From: Lateolabrax maculatus
Taxonomy: Eukaryota; Chordata; Actinopteri; Acropomatiformes; Lateolabracidae
NCBI GenBank assembly: GCA_031216445.1
Contig: CM062202.1
Coordinates: forward strand, 14,132,501-14,196,500
Direction of reading: 5' to 3'
DNA length: 64,000 nucleotides
Part shown: positions 27,501 to 38,429 of the stretch, one piece after another
How positions within the stretch are numbered: the stretch's first letter is position 1
Layout: each line of letters begins with the position of its first letter
Program-made: the position numbers and the translations under genes
The notes under the pieces: model-generated
Seen by the model: only the letters and a program-made list of their open reading frames with translations
Told to the model about the DNA's origin: nothing
Database searches by the model: none

Positions 27501-30500
27501 GTGAGCTGGCTGGCACGGCCTCATGTTAAGGCAACGTTTCTCTTTGGACGTAGTTATAGTTTCACCTAAAACACAGACACACAAATAATTTAATCTGCCG
27601 CACAAACGAGAAGAGCTAAAATGAAACTGTCGCTCTATGTTTTGTCTTTTTATTCATGCCTGTTGTGTTATGAAAACCTGAAAATGGCCATGGTGTCATC
27701 AGATTGATAAGGGTCTTTATTCTTGAGGTTGGCTGACCCCGGAGCATTTGTGTAAATACATTTTTTTGAGAATATTTAAACTGTGAGAGATACTTTAAAA
27801 TATGGATACACAATCCACAGTGTTAACCAACAGACTTAACTAGGCCAACCCAAAATCACTTTTCTCTAGGCTGCTAATTGATACATACACTGTACTTTTG
27901 TTTTAAAAGGTTTTGCATGTTTTAACTCATCATCTTACATTACTGTCGCGTAGTAATGCAGTTGCGAGCATGGACTGTTTTTGAAAAATCTTCCTTGCAT
28001 TCAAGGAACCTCTGTCATCTGCGATTTAACAGTCGGTCTCTAAACACCACTGCAGTCATGAACTGTGTTTTCATAAGATCAAACCCACGGGACAAACGGT
28101 CAGCAAACATGAAAAGATTCATGTGAATTTGTTTCTTAAACCTGAAAAAGAGGTCTTTTCAAACCAAGACAGTCATATATTTTAAGCAAATAAAACAAAG
28201 TACGCTTTGGAAAATAAAAGTAAATGCAATTTGAGGTTAGCAGGTTAAAACATGCCAAACCTCCCTTACCGTCCTTTTAATTTTCTCCTCTATGACGCTG
28301 CAGTGTTTATTAGTCATTACAGCATGTTTTCACTGTACAGTAAAGTGAGTCTATGTTTTTTTTCCAGCTGTAACAGCAGCTGCCCCGCCCTGCAGTTCGG
28401 CCTCAACTGTTCCTCTGCCTGCGACTGTGGTGAGGGGGTCCGGTGCCACCCAGTCACTGGTGTCTGCCCCAACAGTACGTCCATCCATCCATCCATCCAT
28501 CCATCCATCCATCCATCCATCCTTCAAATGCAACTGCATACTGGCGCATGGATTAGTGTATGAGCCCAAATTGTATCACACGTTTCTTGATGTGTTTATA
28601 TCTGTGTGTGCGTGTGTGTGTATGTGTATGTGTGTGTGTGGTCAGGTATCAGAGGTTCTGTATTAGCAGGTGTGCTGGTTCCGTTGCTCCTGTTGCTCGT
28701 TGCTGTGCTCTGCTGCTGTTTGTGTTGTGGAGGAGGCCCTGTTGACGACAAAGACAGGTCTGTACATCACTCTATCAACACTGTGTCCACTTAGTATACT
28801 GCGTAAGCCCAGACACTACCGGAGTGCCTTAGACTGGTCTGAACTTTTATAATAGTTGTCATTTGTGAAATGAAAGGGCTTTTACTTCAGTGACAAGCTT
28901 TTTCTCAGGCCTCTTTTGTCCTTTTTCTCTACAGAACCATATTTATGTAGCATAACCCAGAATCTGGGAGTATTCACTTTCTGATTATTTAATTCCTTAA
29001 AATTGGTAATTGTGATATTAACATGACATTTCAGGGAATTTCAGATCCAGATACAACTGTACAATCAATACATAGACTATATAAACCTTCTTTCTTCCAG
29101 GGCGGCTGTGGCTGATGGAGGCTTGTCAGTTCGGATGAAATATCACGTCTACAGCGTCCTGGCTAACATCGGTGCTGCACTTCCCTGTATCTCTGACTGG
29201 TCCTCTGGCCTGCCTCGTGTCACCGGTCAGTCGGCTAGAACAGTATTTATAGTATGATGCTGCATAGTACAGTGATGCATTGTTATTTACGGATTGTGTA
29301 CAAACCACAAAAGTTGCACATATATGCAAGGACAACAGAGGACAAGATGGACCGTTTTGTAATTCACCATGAATGATCTGTTCTAATGAGGAGTTCAGTT
29401 GTTTTTCAGTCTTCTGAAATCAATCAAGTTGGCCTATACAGCTTCTTGGGAATTAAATGAAATAGATTAAATAGATTGACTTTGCTAGAATGTATCATTT
29501 TTTAACTTAAAAAGTCCCCACCTCTGTGTTTGAATTGGTGAAATAGTTGAAGGAGAAATTGCTTCTGTTATTAATAGAAGACAATGGAGCTAAAAACATA
29601 CATTTTTTCCCAACAAATCTCACAACATGGACAGACTTTTCAGTAATTCTCCATCTATTTTTCACACACACACACACAGTATCTCACCATGACCCAGAGC
29701 TGACGTTCAACCACAGCTTCATTGAGGCTCCTTCCTCTGGCTGGGTGACTGAAGGGTCGTCCTTCGACAGTGACGAGGAGGAGGGAGAGGCGCTCTACTG
29801 TGTTCCTCCAAGAGAAGGTAGGAACATTTTCCCACTTTTGGTGGTGAGCAGAGCTGCCACTGCAGACTTCCCCTTCATCTCTTCTTATGTCGCTGGACTT
29901 CTCTCTATCTATCTGTGTCTTCGGCAGACATCCCGGCGGTGGCGGGTGGCGAGTTCCAGGAGATGAGCTCGAAGTGTAACATGTTCTTAGACCCGTCCGG
30001 CTTCAGCAGTGAGGACATCACCTCGCCCTTCAACATCCCTCGCACCTCCAGCATCGCCAAGTCCAAGCGGCCGTCTGTCTCGTTTGCCGAGGGGACCCGC
30101 TTCAGCCCCAAGGAGAGGCGTGGCTCGGCTCAGGACCCCGCCGCTCTCCCTGGACACCCACGCAACAAACCCAAGTCCCCCTGGGGGGTTTTGATGCTAT
30201 CTGCCCTCCAAAATCAGGGAGGTGCAGCTAGAACCGGGGAGGAAGATGGAGCTGAGGGGGAGGACAGGGAGGATGAAGTGGATGCGCAGGCGACAGACAA
30301 TCAGGAATCAACCTATGAGATAGGGGACCAGGAGGTGGACAGAACCCCAGCCCGAGCCATCCAGCAGGTCCCTGGGGCATCAGGGCGAAGGCGGACTATG
30401 TCCAACACAGCCGCTCATAAAGGGACCCAGGTGCCAACATCTGCCGCTGATGCTCAGGCGGGGGTCTTGGATAAGGTCACCACAGTGTACGTTACGGTGG

Positions 30501-31063
30501 GTAAGGCAGGTAAGCCCGTGCTGAAGACGGAGTCGAGCTCTGAGGGCCCCGTTCAGGCCATGCTACGACGTCTCGGCAGCCTCCAGAGACAAAAGGAGCA
30601 GGAGCCCGGCAGGTCCAAGCCTAAAGCAGCTGAAGGGATTACCAAACCGCCCAGGAGGAAGCTCGGAGCTCGGGCGAGTGTGTGGGAGCAGGGGGGGCCG
30701 CCTGGAGGGGAGGTTGGCGTATGTAAGCCAATCAGGAGAAAGCATGCGTCTCTCAACTCCCCGGACACAGCTGGTGCCAGTGACACTCCATCGTCAGAGA
30801 GCAGCACTCCAAAAAGGCCGCTGTCATCCATTTTGAAGAGCGTGCCAGAGGTGGCTTCAGCTGACTCAGGGTCAGATCTGACGGCTGAGGGAAACACCCG
30901 GCAGGGTGGCGACCCCGGTACAGGAAAAACTGAGAGCAACTACCTGACTGTGGGACCAGCAGGAGACGCTGTGAGTCTCACTGAGGTCATCGCCAACGAG
31001 GGTGCCGTGGGCAGTATGAGCGACGAACCCTGCTATGAAAATGTCATGATTAAACACTCATAA
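24537..31063 (+). CDS. scarf1: Scavenger receptor class F member 1 (SREC-I), 11 exons, 923 aa
   Basis: SREC-I is a type I membrane receptor of the CED-1/Draper/MEGF10 kind. It binds modified lipoproteins, complement-tagged apoptotic cells and other ligands on endothelium and phagocytes (family knowledge). Exons: 24537-24637, 24888-24949, 25098-25199, 26004-26544, 26644-26862, 27372-27500, 28368-28474, 28646-28757, 29101-29225, 29680-29817, 29928-31063 (stop TAA); every junction keeps frame. A signal peptide (LLLRALSALLCCSLSSS) leads into Cys-rich EGF/laminin-type repeats (CxCHPHGRCHPxTGxC patterns) to about residue 415. A single membrane helix (about 423-447, LVPLLLLLVAVLCCCLCC) follows. The cytoplasmic tail of ~470 residues is rich in Ser, Pro and Lys and has tyrosine motifs such as YLTV and YENV near the end. 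Human SCARF1 is 830 aa. The gene follows rilp as in human. Confidence 0.92.
25069..25092 (+). repeat. (TG)n microsatellite abutting the scarf1 exon 3 acceptor
   Basis: TG units run to within six bases of the exon at 25098 (then TTTGTAG). See the finding on repeats at acceptors. Confidence 0.9.
25385..25925. mobile_element. Degraded non-autonomous DNA-transposon-like repeat in scarf1 intron 3
   Basis: The block contains the recurrent fish repeat signature TACTCCATTACACGTAAAAG and, near its right end, AAGTACAGTACTTGAGTAAA followed by a CCACCACTT-like terminus. Related fragments appear at 32160-32250 and 45250-45330 in this window. No coding capacity is visible. The family assignment (hAT-type MITE) is from memory and is uncertain. 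Confidence 0.5.
28477..28522 (+). repeat. (CATC)n tetranucleotide repeat next to the scarf1 exon 7 donor
   Basis: About eleven CCAT/CATC units start a few bases after the splice donor at 28475. Confidence 0.95.
28608..28640 (+). repeat. TG-rich repeat abutting the scarf1 exon 8 acceptor
   Basis: GTGTGTGTATGTGTATG-type sequence runs directly into GGTCAG and the exon at 28646. The intron is only about 170 bases and is mostly the two repeats. Confidence 0.85.
29663..29678 (+). repeat. (CA)8 repeat whose last A forms the scarf1 exon 10 acceptor
   Basis: The CA run is followed by a G at 29679, and this makes the AG of the splice acceptor. The exon starts at 29680. Confidence 0.9.
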
Positions 31064-32040
31064 CCTCTGAGAAACTAATATGTCAGCAGGTCTGATCCAA
31101 ACACAACTGCATATTTATTACTCTGCAGTTTTAACGTTACAAGTGAAAAACTCATTAACTGCCGTAAGTCTGTGTGAAGTACAGGTCTGTGATTCTTGAA
31201 TTATGGCGTTATTTGTTACTAAGTTATGTACAAGTACAGCTTGCATTCGTGATAGAGAAAATATCTTAACCTTTAGCCTAAATTCTACAAAATATAATAT
31301 AAAACAAATTAAATTTATATTTAAGGTAGAAAGATAAATGAAAAAACAAAATACAGAATAATTTGGGTAATTTCTCCTAACTATGCCACTGGTTGCATTC
31401 AGTATCTCCAGTTGTTTCATATAAACATCAGTGTTGGGACAGTTGAGCAATAATTGTTTTTATTTGCTCCAGTGATGCATGCACTTAAAAGTAGGAAGAC
31501 AAGAGATGATATCAGAAAAATATCATAATAGCTGTAATAATAAGATTTGAGTCTGCTGCTGTACTGATGTTTTTATTTGCCAGGGACAAAAACACAAGAA
31601 AGAACAGACTGTAACAGGTTGTGAATATCGATCAAATATGAGTCTGAATCAGAACACAGTGCACCCTTTAGACAAATGTCAAAAGCCACCAAAATTCAAC
31701 AATTCAAATTCTCAGTGTATTATAATGTTATGTTTTGCCCTCCTATACCAGTCAGGAGATGTCAGGAAACTGGAATTCACATCTACATCTGTCGACCTCT
31801 GACCTCTGACCTCTGACCTCTGCTGTGACAGTCACATGATGATGCTGCTGTTGGTTAAAACCCACAATATTGCAATTTAGGGATTTTTCTTTTCGTTACT
31901 CAAGGGAGCATCTGTATGACAATATGTCAAGATTTTATGACCTTTTGGTACATGAATCCTCCCTCATGTCATGAATGTTTTATATTTTCCTATTCACTGT
32001 ATATGTTGTGTATAAGTTCACAATTAATAATAAAAATAAA
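31064..32040 (+). other. scarf1: scarf1 3' UTR with poly(A) signal
   Basis: AT-rich sequence after the scarf1 stop. The likely signal is AATAAA at 32035-32040 in an A-rich stretch. It contains the TGACCTC repeat listed separately. Confidence 0.5.
31793..31821. repeat. (GACCTCT)4 tandem repeat forming DR1 nuclear-receptor half-sites
   Basis: Four 7-base units give three perfect TGACCT half-sites and one imperfect one (CGACCT), each one base apart. This is the direct-repeat-1 layout bound by HNF4, PPAR/RXR and related receptors. The repeat itself is certain; the regulatory meaning is inference. Confidence 0.6.
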
Positions 32041-32159
32041 AACTTTGAAATGTGTAGATACGTGATTTAGAAAACATCACTGAATAACCTGTAATGATGC
32101 ATGGTATTTTATAACTTATATGTTTTGTATGTAAAATCATCTGCAAAGTAACTATAGTT

Positions 32160-32250
32160 TTCCAATAAATGTACTGGAGTAAAAAGTACAACATTTCCCT
32201 CTGAAATGCAGTGGAGTAGTATAAATTGTATAAGTAAGTAAGTATCTTTG
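32160..32250. mobile_element. Fragment of the same MITE-like repeat as 25385-25925
   Basis: Wording such as GTAAAAAGTACAACATTTCC and CTGAAATGCAGTGGAGTAG matches the fish repeat type seen in scarf1 intron 3. It lies in the scarf1-vtn tail-to-tail spacer (about 32041-32529), where nothing else is recognised. Confidence 0.45.
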
Positions 32251-32529
32251 TTTAATTAAGCAGATCAGCTGATGTTGATAACAGATGAGAAAACTCTGCT
32301 GAGAAAAGAATCCATCTGAACTTTGGCCATGACGAGCAGTGTGTGGACTTTCATCGATCTCCAATATTTGCTGAAGTTGGTGAGCAGCTAGTCGTGCGTT
32401 ACAGTGAGCATGTTTGTTTGACACACTTTTTTTTACAGCCACCACTGTCTGTTTCAGTTAAAATGAATGATCTGTTATGTACAAATTTAGTCAAAATATT
32501 CATTTTAAAACATCTAAAAATATTTGAAA

Positions 32530-35500
32530 CTACTTCTCTGCCCCAGTGGTGTCTGAACAGCCGAGCCAGTATTTGGCGATGGGTCTGGGGTATGGAGGAT
32601 TGGCGGGGTCAACTCTCTTGGTCTTGAGGTCCACTCTGTAGTATTTATCTAGAAAACACATAAAACAAGACAGTCATTAATTTCCCCCCTCTGGATACCT
32701 TGAGAGGAGTCTGAGGGACCCTCATACCCCCTCTAGTCTAGTCTAGTCTAGTCCAGACATGACTGAGCAAAGACTGTTTATCTGTGGGAGCAGCTCATGG
32801 CATGTCCTTCTTGAGTAAAACAAATCTTAGTATATTTGTACTCTCAGTTAGTAAATATAATGTAGAACGGCTGTCGCTGTCAGCATTCATCAAAAATCCT
32901 CGTTTATTAATCAGTCTTTGGTGACACTACTGAATATCACTTACTGCAGTGATTTTAGGCCTCTGTTTCTTTGTCATGTGGTCTAATACATGGCATGTGA
33001 AACTAATAATAAATCTTCTGTGGCTAGACAGAGCTGGGGAAAGTTGGATGAAATTACTGAGTTCCCGTCCCCTCTCCCAGCTGCCCTCGACATCTCTAAC
33101 TCAGCTCACAGAAGGTTTCTTTCATCAGAATCATGTTCCTGGGAAAAGTGAGAGGTGTTTTTATTTTGAAAGGATGGGAGAAGCAGGTACGGAGCGAGAA
33201 AATACTGGACGCAGCAACCCGAGACGGCGATGTACTTTTCTTTTCATGGATTGTCTCTGTTGTGTAATTTGATGTATTTTTGTTCTGGCTCTGTGTATTC
33301 TCTGCACATCTGACCAAATTAGTTTCCTCCTTTGGATAATAAAGTTAAATTGAATTTGATTTGATTTGATTAGGCTTTGACAGCATGCCAATAGAAAAGA
33401 CTCATGGGATATGCTGTTGTTTATCATTATTGATTTGTTTGTCCCTGTAGCTATCTTTGTGCTTATTGTTTCCTGTTTGTATCCACAATTGTAAGAAATG
33501 CTAACAAGACAAGTAGTTAATTAATTGATTAACAGATAACAACTATTCTGATAATCGCTTAAATGTTGAGGTGATTTATCAAACAAAAAAGCCAAACATT
33601 CCCAGTTTCTCAAATGTGAAGATTTGCTGCTGTTTTTCTCTGCTTTATGTCATTGTAAATTAATGTATCTTTAAGTTTTGGACAAAACAAGCGATTTGTG
33701 ACATCACATTGGCCTCTGAGAATATCGTGATGAACATTTTTCACTATTTTGTGACATTTTAAAGACTAAGCTATTAATCTATGATGAATATAATATAGAC
33801 GGCATCAGGGCAGTGGTGATGATCCCATTGGACCACCCTGTAGTCAGAAGTTTGAATGAATTGATATATTGTTTTGTATGACTATTACTAACCTAAACTG
33901 CACTGTTAATGAATTGGTCCCTGCTGTGTTACCTCCTTTAAAGAAGTAGACCGTCTGGATGGGCAGATTCCTCTGGATGGCGTCCCAGGACGACCTGTCA
34001 CCTCTGGAGTCATGGTTGCCTCTGTTGTTCTGGCGGTAGCCATCTCTCCGTCGGTCCTGGTCCCAGTCTTGATCCCTCCGTCTGTCCCAGTCTCGCCCGA
34101 GCCTCTCCTCCATCTCCATCCTCCTCTCTGCCAACCTCATACCCATTTCCATTCCCCTTTCGGCAAACCCTTGTCCCATGTTCATCCCCCGCTCAGCCAT
34201 CGTCCCCCAGAAGGGTGAGCGGCTTTGCCTCCTCCGACCCCACTGCTGTCCGTACTGCTGGTTCCACTGCTGGTTCCACTGCTGACCCTGCTGTTGACCC
34301 CACTGCTGGTCAGGCTGGTAGTCGTTGCGGCGTTGTGTGGACCTCTGGGGAGTGACGTAGATTCTGCCGGCCATGGCAGCATCCACTGGAGACTTGAGGC
34401 CCTTCCAGTCCTTGTCAATGAAGTGGTGCTTGTCATGATGCTGAGGCACTAAAGAAGGTTAGAGAGACGTTAGGCTGTACAAGTGACGACACCCGCCTCC
34501 ACTCCAAAACAAGTGCAAATGATCTATGAGACCACAACTCACAGTCTGAGAAGAGCTCGCTGAAAAAATGTTCATAGTTGTTGTAGTATATGTCAGTGTA
34601 GCGTCTGAACAGTGTGGACGGAGACATCTCAGACATGGTGATGCACTCCTCATGGGACGGCTGATGCAAAAACTCATACGTGTAGTACTGATCCCCTGGA
34701 GAAACCAACAAGATGCTTCAAATTAAAATCTTTTAAGACATTCGACATTTAAGTTACTTTATGTCCGTATTATCACATGTTCAAAACACCAGATATCCTG
34801 TACAAATATCTGGATATATTGTGTGATATCTGGCTGTACCTTTGAAAAAATAGACCTTCTCTTTTCCATTGTGACCAGGAGCAGGCAGAGCAAATGCTGC
34901 ATCCACATGATCAGGAATTTTGTCAAAGCCCACACTGATGTCCCGAGGATAGTCATCATCCAGCACGCCGTTATCAAACCTCCAGTACCTGTTTCCCTAA
35001 TGAAAGTTTGGATTCATTTAAACATTCAACTGTTATCACAGCAGGTGTCTGTCATACTTCTAACTGGAGAAATTAAAACAAGGTAATTTCCTGTGTCCCC
35101 ACCTTGAACATGTAGGTCTTCCCTTGACAGTTGACGCGGGTGAAGGCAGCATCAATAGGCCCGCTGATGCCCCACACGTCCTTTATGAGCTTTGGATAAC
35201 CAGGAAGCACTGACTTCTGGTCCAGCTCAAAAAAGTAGTCCCCTAGAAAATGCACAAACATTCATAAGCATGAACCTGTACTTTGTTACATTTCTTCTAC
35301 AGTAAAAGGGAGGCTTTAGGGGATTACATTGCTGGTCACCCACCTCTGAAGGCATATATAGAGCCGTTTTTCAGCTGCATGAAGGAGTCAAAAGGCCTCC
35401 CACTGCAGACCACGGCGTCTGGGTCGGGGGCTTCAGTGGTGGCTGTTGTTGCGGGAACAGTGGTCATCTCAGGGGGTTTAGTGGTGCTGGGGACCCTCTC

Positions 35501-36859
35501 TGTAGGCGGGACTGTCTGTGAAATTGGTGTTATCTGCATACCAGGAATCTTCTGAACTATTTTATCCATCAGTCCAGGGTGTTTGGTCATTTCTAGCATG
35601 GTGTCTGGATGCTGCTGTGGACTGCGACCGAAGTCCGAGATGGGCTGCTGCGTAGGCTTCAGCTGACGACCGACGGTGGGAAAAGACTGGCTGTGTGCTG
35701 AGCGTCTGGGAGCTGGAGTGGTACCTTCAAACTCGTCATCGTCCTCTGCAAACGTGTCTCCACGAGCTGAGGGGAAAAAGTGAAATCAATGGCCATCTTT
35801 TCCCCGCAGCATTTTGCCTCACGACATGACAGGATTTTTAAAGAAATGAGCCGAGGTTTCTTACTCGTCAAGGCACAGATGACCTCAAAGTCAGAGCAGC
35901 AGCTCTTGTAATACTTGCACATCGAGTCACACTGGCACTCCTTCTGTGAGTCAAAGCCATTCTCACAGCGACCCATGCAGGACTCTGAAGATAAAATGAG
36001 TGAAAGAAAATGGATTGGCTCTGCTGTTTTACTTAATGTATTTTTGTACTGCGTCTGTGTATTCTTTGCTCCTCTGACCAAATTCCTCCTTTGGATAGTG
36101 CAGTTAAATTGGATTTGATTTCCTTACAGCTCCTGTGAGGCTTTGACAGCATGCTAATGGCAAATAGTATTGAGATACGCTGTTCTTTATTATTGATAGT
36201 ATTTTCTTCTGCTGAAACAAACAGTTAATAGATCAATTGATCAACAGATAACAATTATTCTGACCCTGGCCTAACTGTTAAGTAATTTAATCAAGCAAAA
36301 ATACCAGACATTCACAGGTTCCAGCTTCATGAATATGATGATTTGCTGCTCTCTACAGTTTTATGTTGTCCACTTGGATTTTGGACCACTGGTCAGATGA
36401 AACAAGCAATTTGACTTTGTGTTCTGGCCATTTTTCACTATTTTACAGACTAAACAATGAATTGATTAATAGTAAAAATAAATATCTGCTGACTACATAA
36501 TGAATATAATTGTGAGTAGCAGTCTGTAACTGTAATAAAAAAAAGTCTACTTGTGTAGACAAGGCACCCAAAGTTGATACCTCTGATTGATGTTAAGTGT
36601 TTATTGATATATCCAAAAGTTGTAGCTGCTGATAAAAACATACAAACTCTAAATCAGGACACATTTGACACACAGAGGAGGCTCATCATAAAGTCCAACT
36701 GAAACATGTTAATACTGAACTGAACAGCCTGCACGATTCTCTATTTGCTCACTACAAATACTTTTTTGAACTGTAAATCAGATTTTACATGTTGTACTTA
36801 CCATCTTCAGCAAAAGTCTCCGCGAGCAGAGCGAGCAGCAGGACGACCCGCAGCCTCAT
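32530..36859 (-). CDS. vtn: Vitronectin, 8 exons, 561 aa
   Basis: Vitronectin is a secreted plasma and matrix adhesion protein that binds integrins, PAI-1, uPAR, heparin and the terminal complement complex (family knowledge). Exons in transcript order: 36802-36859, 35865-35984, 35344-35766, 35103-35242, 34840-34996, 34543-34695, 33933-34448, 32530-32648 (stop TAG); all phases agree. It has a signal peptide (residues 1-17, MRLRVVLLLALLAETFA). The somatomedin B domain (about 21-59) carries all eight cysteines, and the RGD cell-binding motif (61-63) follows directly. An acidic then Thr/Pro-rich linker leads to hemopexin-like repeats (YAFRGDYFFELD, ISGPIDAAFTRV, VYFFKGDQYYTY, FFKGDKYYRVDL). Exon 7 inserts about 100 residues of low-complexity Q/W, M/E/R and R/D sequence where mammals have the heparin-binding segment. 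Human VTN is 478 aa. Fish have two vitronectin genes; which one this is was not resolved. Confidence 0.94.
32733..32754. repeat. (CTAGT)4 pentanucleotide repeat in vtn intron 7
   Basis: Four tandem CTAGT units lie just upstream (on +) of the last vtn exon's acceptor side. Confidence 0.85.
33246..33735. repeat. Dispersed repeat, copy A, in vtn intron 7
   Basis: About 490 bases share long runs with 36008-36425 in vtn intron 1: both contain GTCTGTGTATTC-like and TCCTCCTTTGGATA text, GGCTTTGACAGCATGC, GATTTGCTGCT and AACAAGC.ATTTG in the same order. A third, reversed partial copy lies in sarm1 intron 1. The left part ends in AATAAAGTTAAATTGAATTT and TTGATT units, as many fish retroelement ends do. 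No reading frame was seen. Confidence 0.6.
36008..36425. repeat. Dispersed repeat, copy B, in vtn intron 1
   Basis: This matches copy A at 33246-33735 in the same orientation and order of blocks, with many substitutions and small indels. The remainder of intron 1 (36426-36801) is AT-rich with nothing recognised. Confidence 0.6.
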
Positions 36860-36899
36860 GTTGCCTCTGTTGTGTGAGAGGAAAGAATGAGGACGTAAT

Positions 36900-36985
36900 G
36901 ACGGACCGTATGCTCCCAATCATTGGAAACATGTGTCAGTCACCCCACTTCCTTGTTTACTTTAACTTTGTTTGCAAACCTCTTT
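36900..36985 (-). promoter_or_regulatory. vtn: Possible vtn promoter with liver-type sites
   Basis: Just upstream of the vtn start on the minus strand there are CCAAT boxes on both strands (36916-36920 and 36922-36926), a FOXA-type TGTTTAC (36954-36960) and a perfect palindrome GTTTGCAAAC (36970-36979) that resembles FOXA/C-EBP sites. Vitronectin is made mainly in liver, so the set is plausible. Sites were matched by eye only. Confidence 0.35.
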
Positions 36986-37379
36986 CTACTCGAACAAATG
37001 AAAAGAGACGCAGAGAAAGAAAGAGAGCAATAGGAAAGAAAAGTTTATGCAATGTGACCGTCAGTGACCTCTGACCTGGTTTGCTTTTTTGCATTTTTTA
37101 CCGCAATCTCTGAGTCATTTAGGGATCACAGAGCAGTGACTGTCTCAGTTTGAGGAATGCCTCTGAATAAGCAACATCATCCTGTGTTATATTATTACTT
37201 TCTTTCAGGAAAAGACTAGATTTGAATATAGCTTGTAACCTGGAGTCGCTATGAGGCCTCAGTGAACACGCAGGAGCAAAGAACTGGCCTGCAGCGCCGT
37301 CAGCAAAACAGTTTACAAGCTAATAAAAAGGAGTTTACAACTGCACACTTCATCATTGTCTGCATGTGTATGTGCATGC

Positions 37380-37412
<33 letters not shown>

Positions 37413-38395
37413 GTTTAAGGAGCTGTTTGATTTTTCCATAATTACATATTCCCACAGACTTGTCATGTGATGACTTTGTGGGCACAAAAATCACAACCAC
37501 AAGTCTGTTGTCAAAACTTTTCTACCCCCTTGTGACACAATCAGGCCTGTTGCCAGGGTTTTAGAAGTACTGCGGCCATTTGATTTTTACATGAAGGTCT
37601 AAATAGTGTTTTAAAGTACAAATATATGGGTGAGCTTTTCATAGATTTCTCTATCTTCAGCACTTACCACATCTTGGGTTTTTTTTTTTTATTTGGGGTT
37701 CTGTACTGTAAAAGTGAGTTCCTAATGATGTAACTCCTTACGGTATTGACATTGCACACAGACATTGCACACAGCACATTTTATGAAATAACGATGGTGT
37801 GGCTCGGAGGTTTTTCTGCAGCTCCTCCAGCAGAGGGCCTGCAAGTGCTTACACAAACCTGACGAGCACGCTCAGAGCGGCCGCGATGCAGGGGGGGGGG
37901 AGAGAGAGAGGGGGAGGAGGGGTGGCTTCTTTTCCTCTTCATCCCCGGCTGCATCCGGAGCCGGTGGGCGGTGCAGACCCCAGAAGATACAAAACAGGCT
38001 GCGGATGCTGACCGAGGGATGCGATAGGTCGGGGGGGAAGAGGAGGAGGAGGAGGAGGAGAGGAGGAGGAGGAGGAGGGGCGGCTCCTATTGGAGAGCGG
38101 CTTTTATTGTGATGTGTTTTCTTGCGGGAGACAAGTGCGCCAGGAAAAAAAAAAAAAGGTGGGAAAAACCGAATGATGAGGAACAGGCCTCCTTTTGTCT
38201 GCAAAAAAAAAAAAAACCTGAACGAAATGCAGGAGAGGAGGCGGACAACAGAGGTCTAGTTTTCCTTCTGTGGAAAACAAGTGGGACTCGCTTTTGCGCC
38301 CTCAGCCTGAGGTTCCTGCGCGCTCAGATCGTTTGCCTCTTTAAGACGCAGACTCTGTGAGTCACCCGCTGGTCGGTGGGATAAAGGAGACAAAG

Positions 38396-38429
<34 letters not shown>

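Noticed and set aside
28477..28522. CRISPR-like or satellite array at the CATC repeat
   Set aside because: It is a plain tetranucleotide microsatellite with no spacers, in a vertebrate intron.
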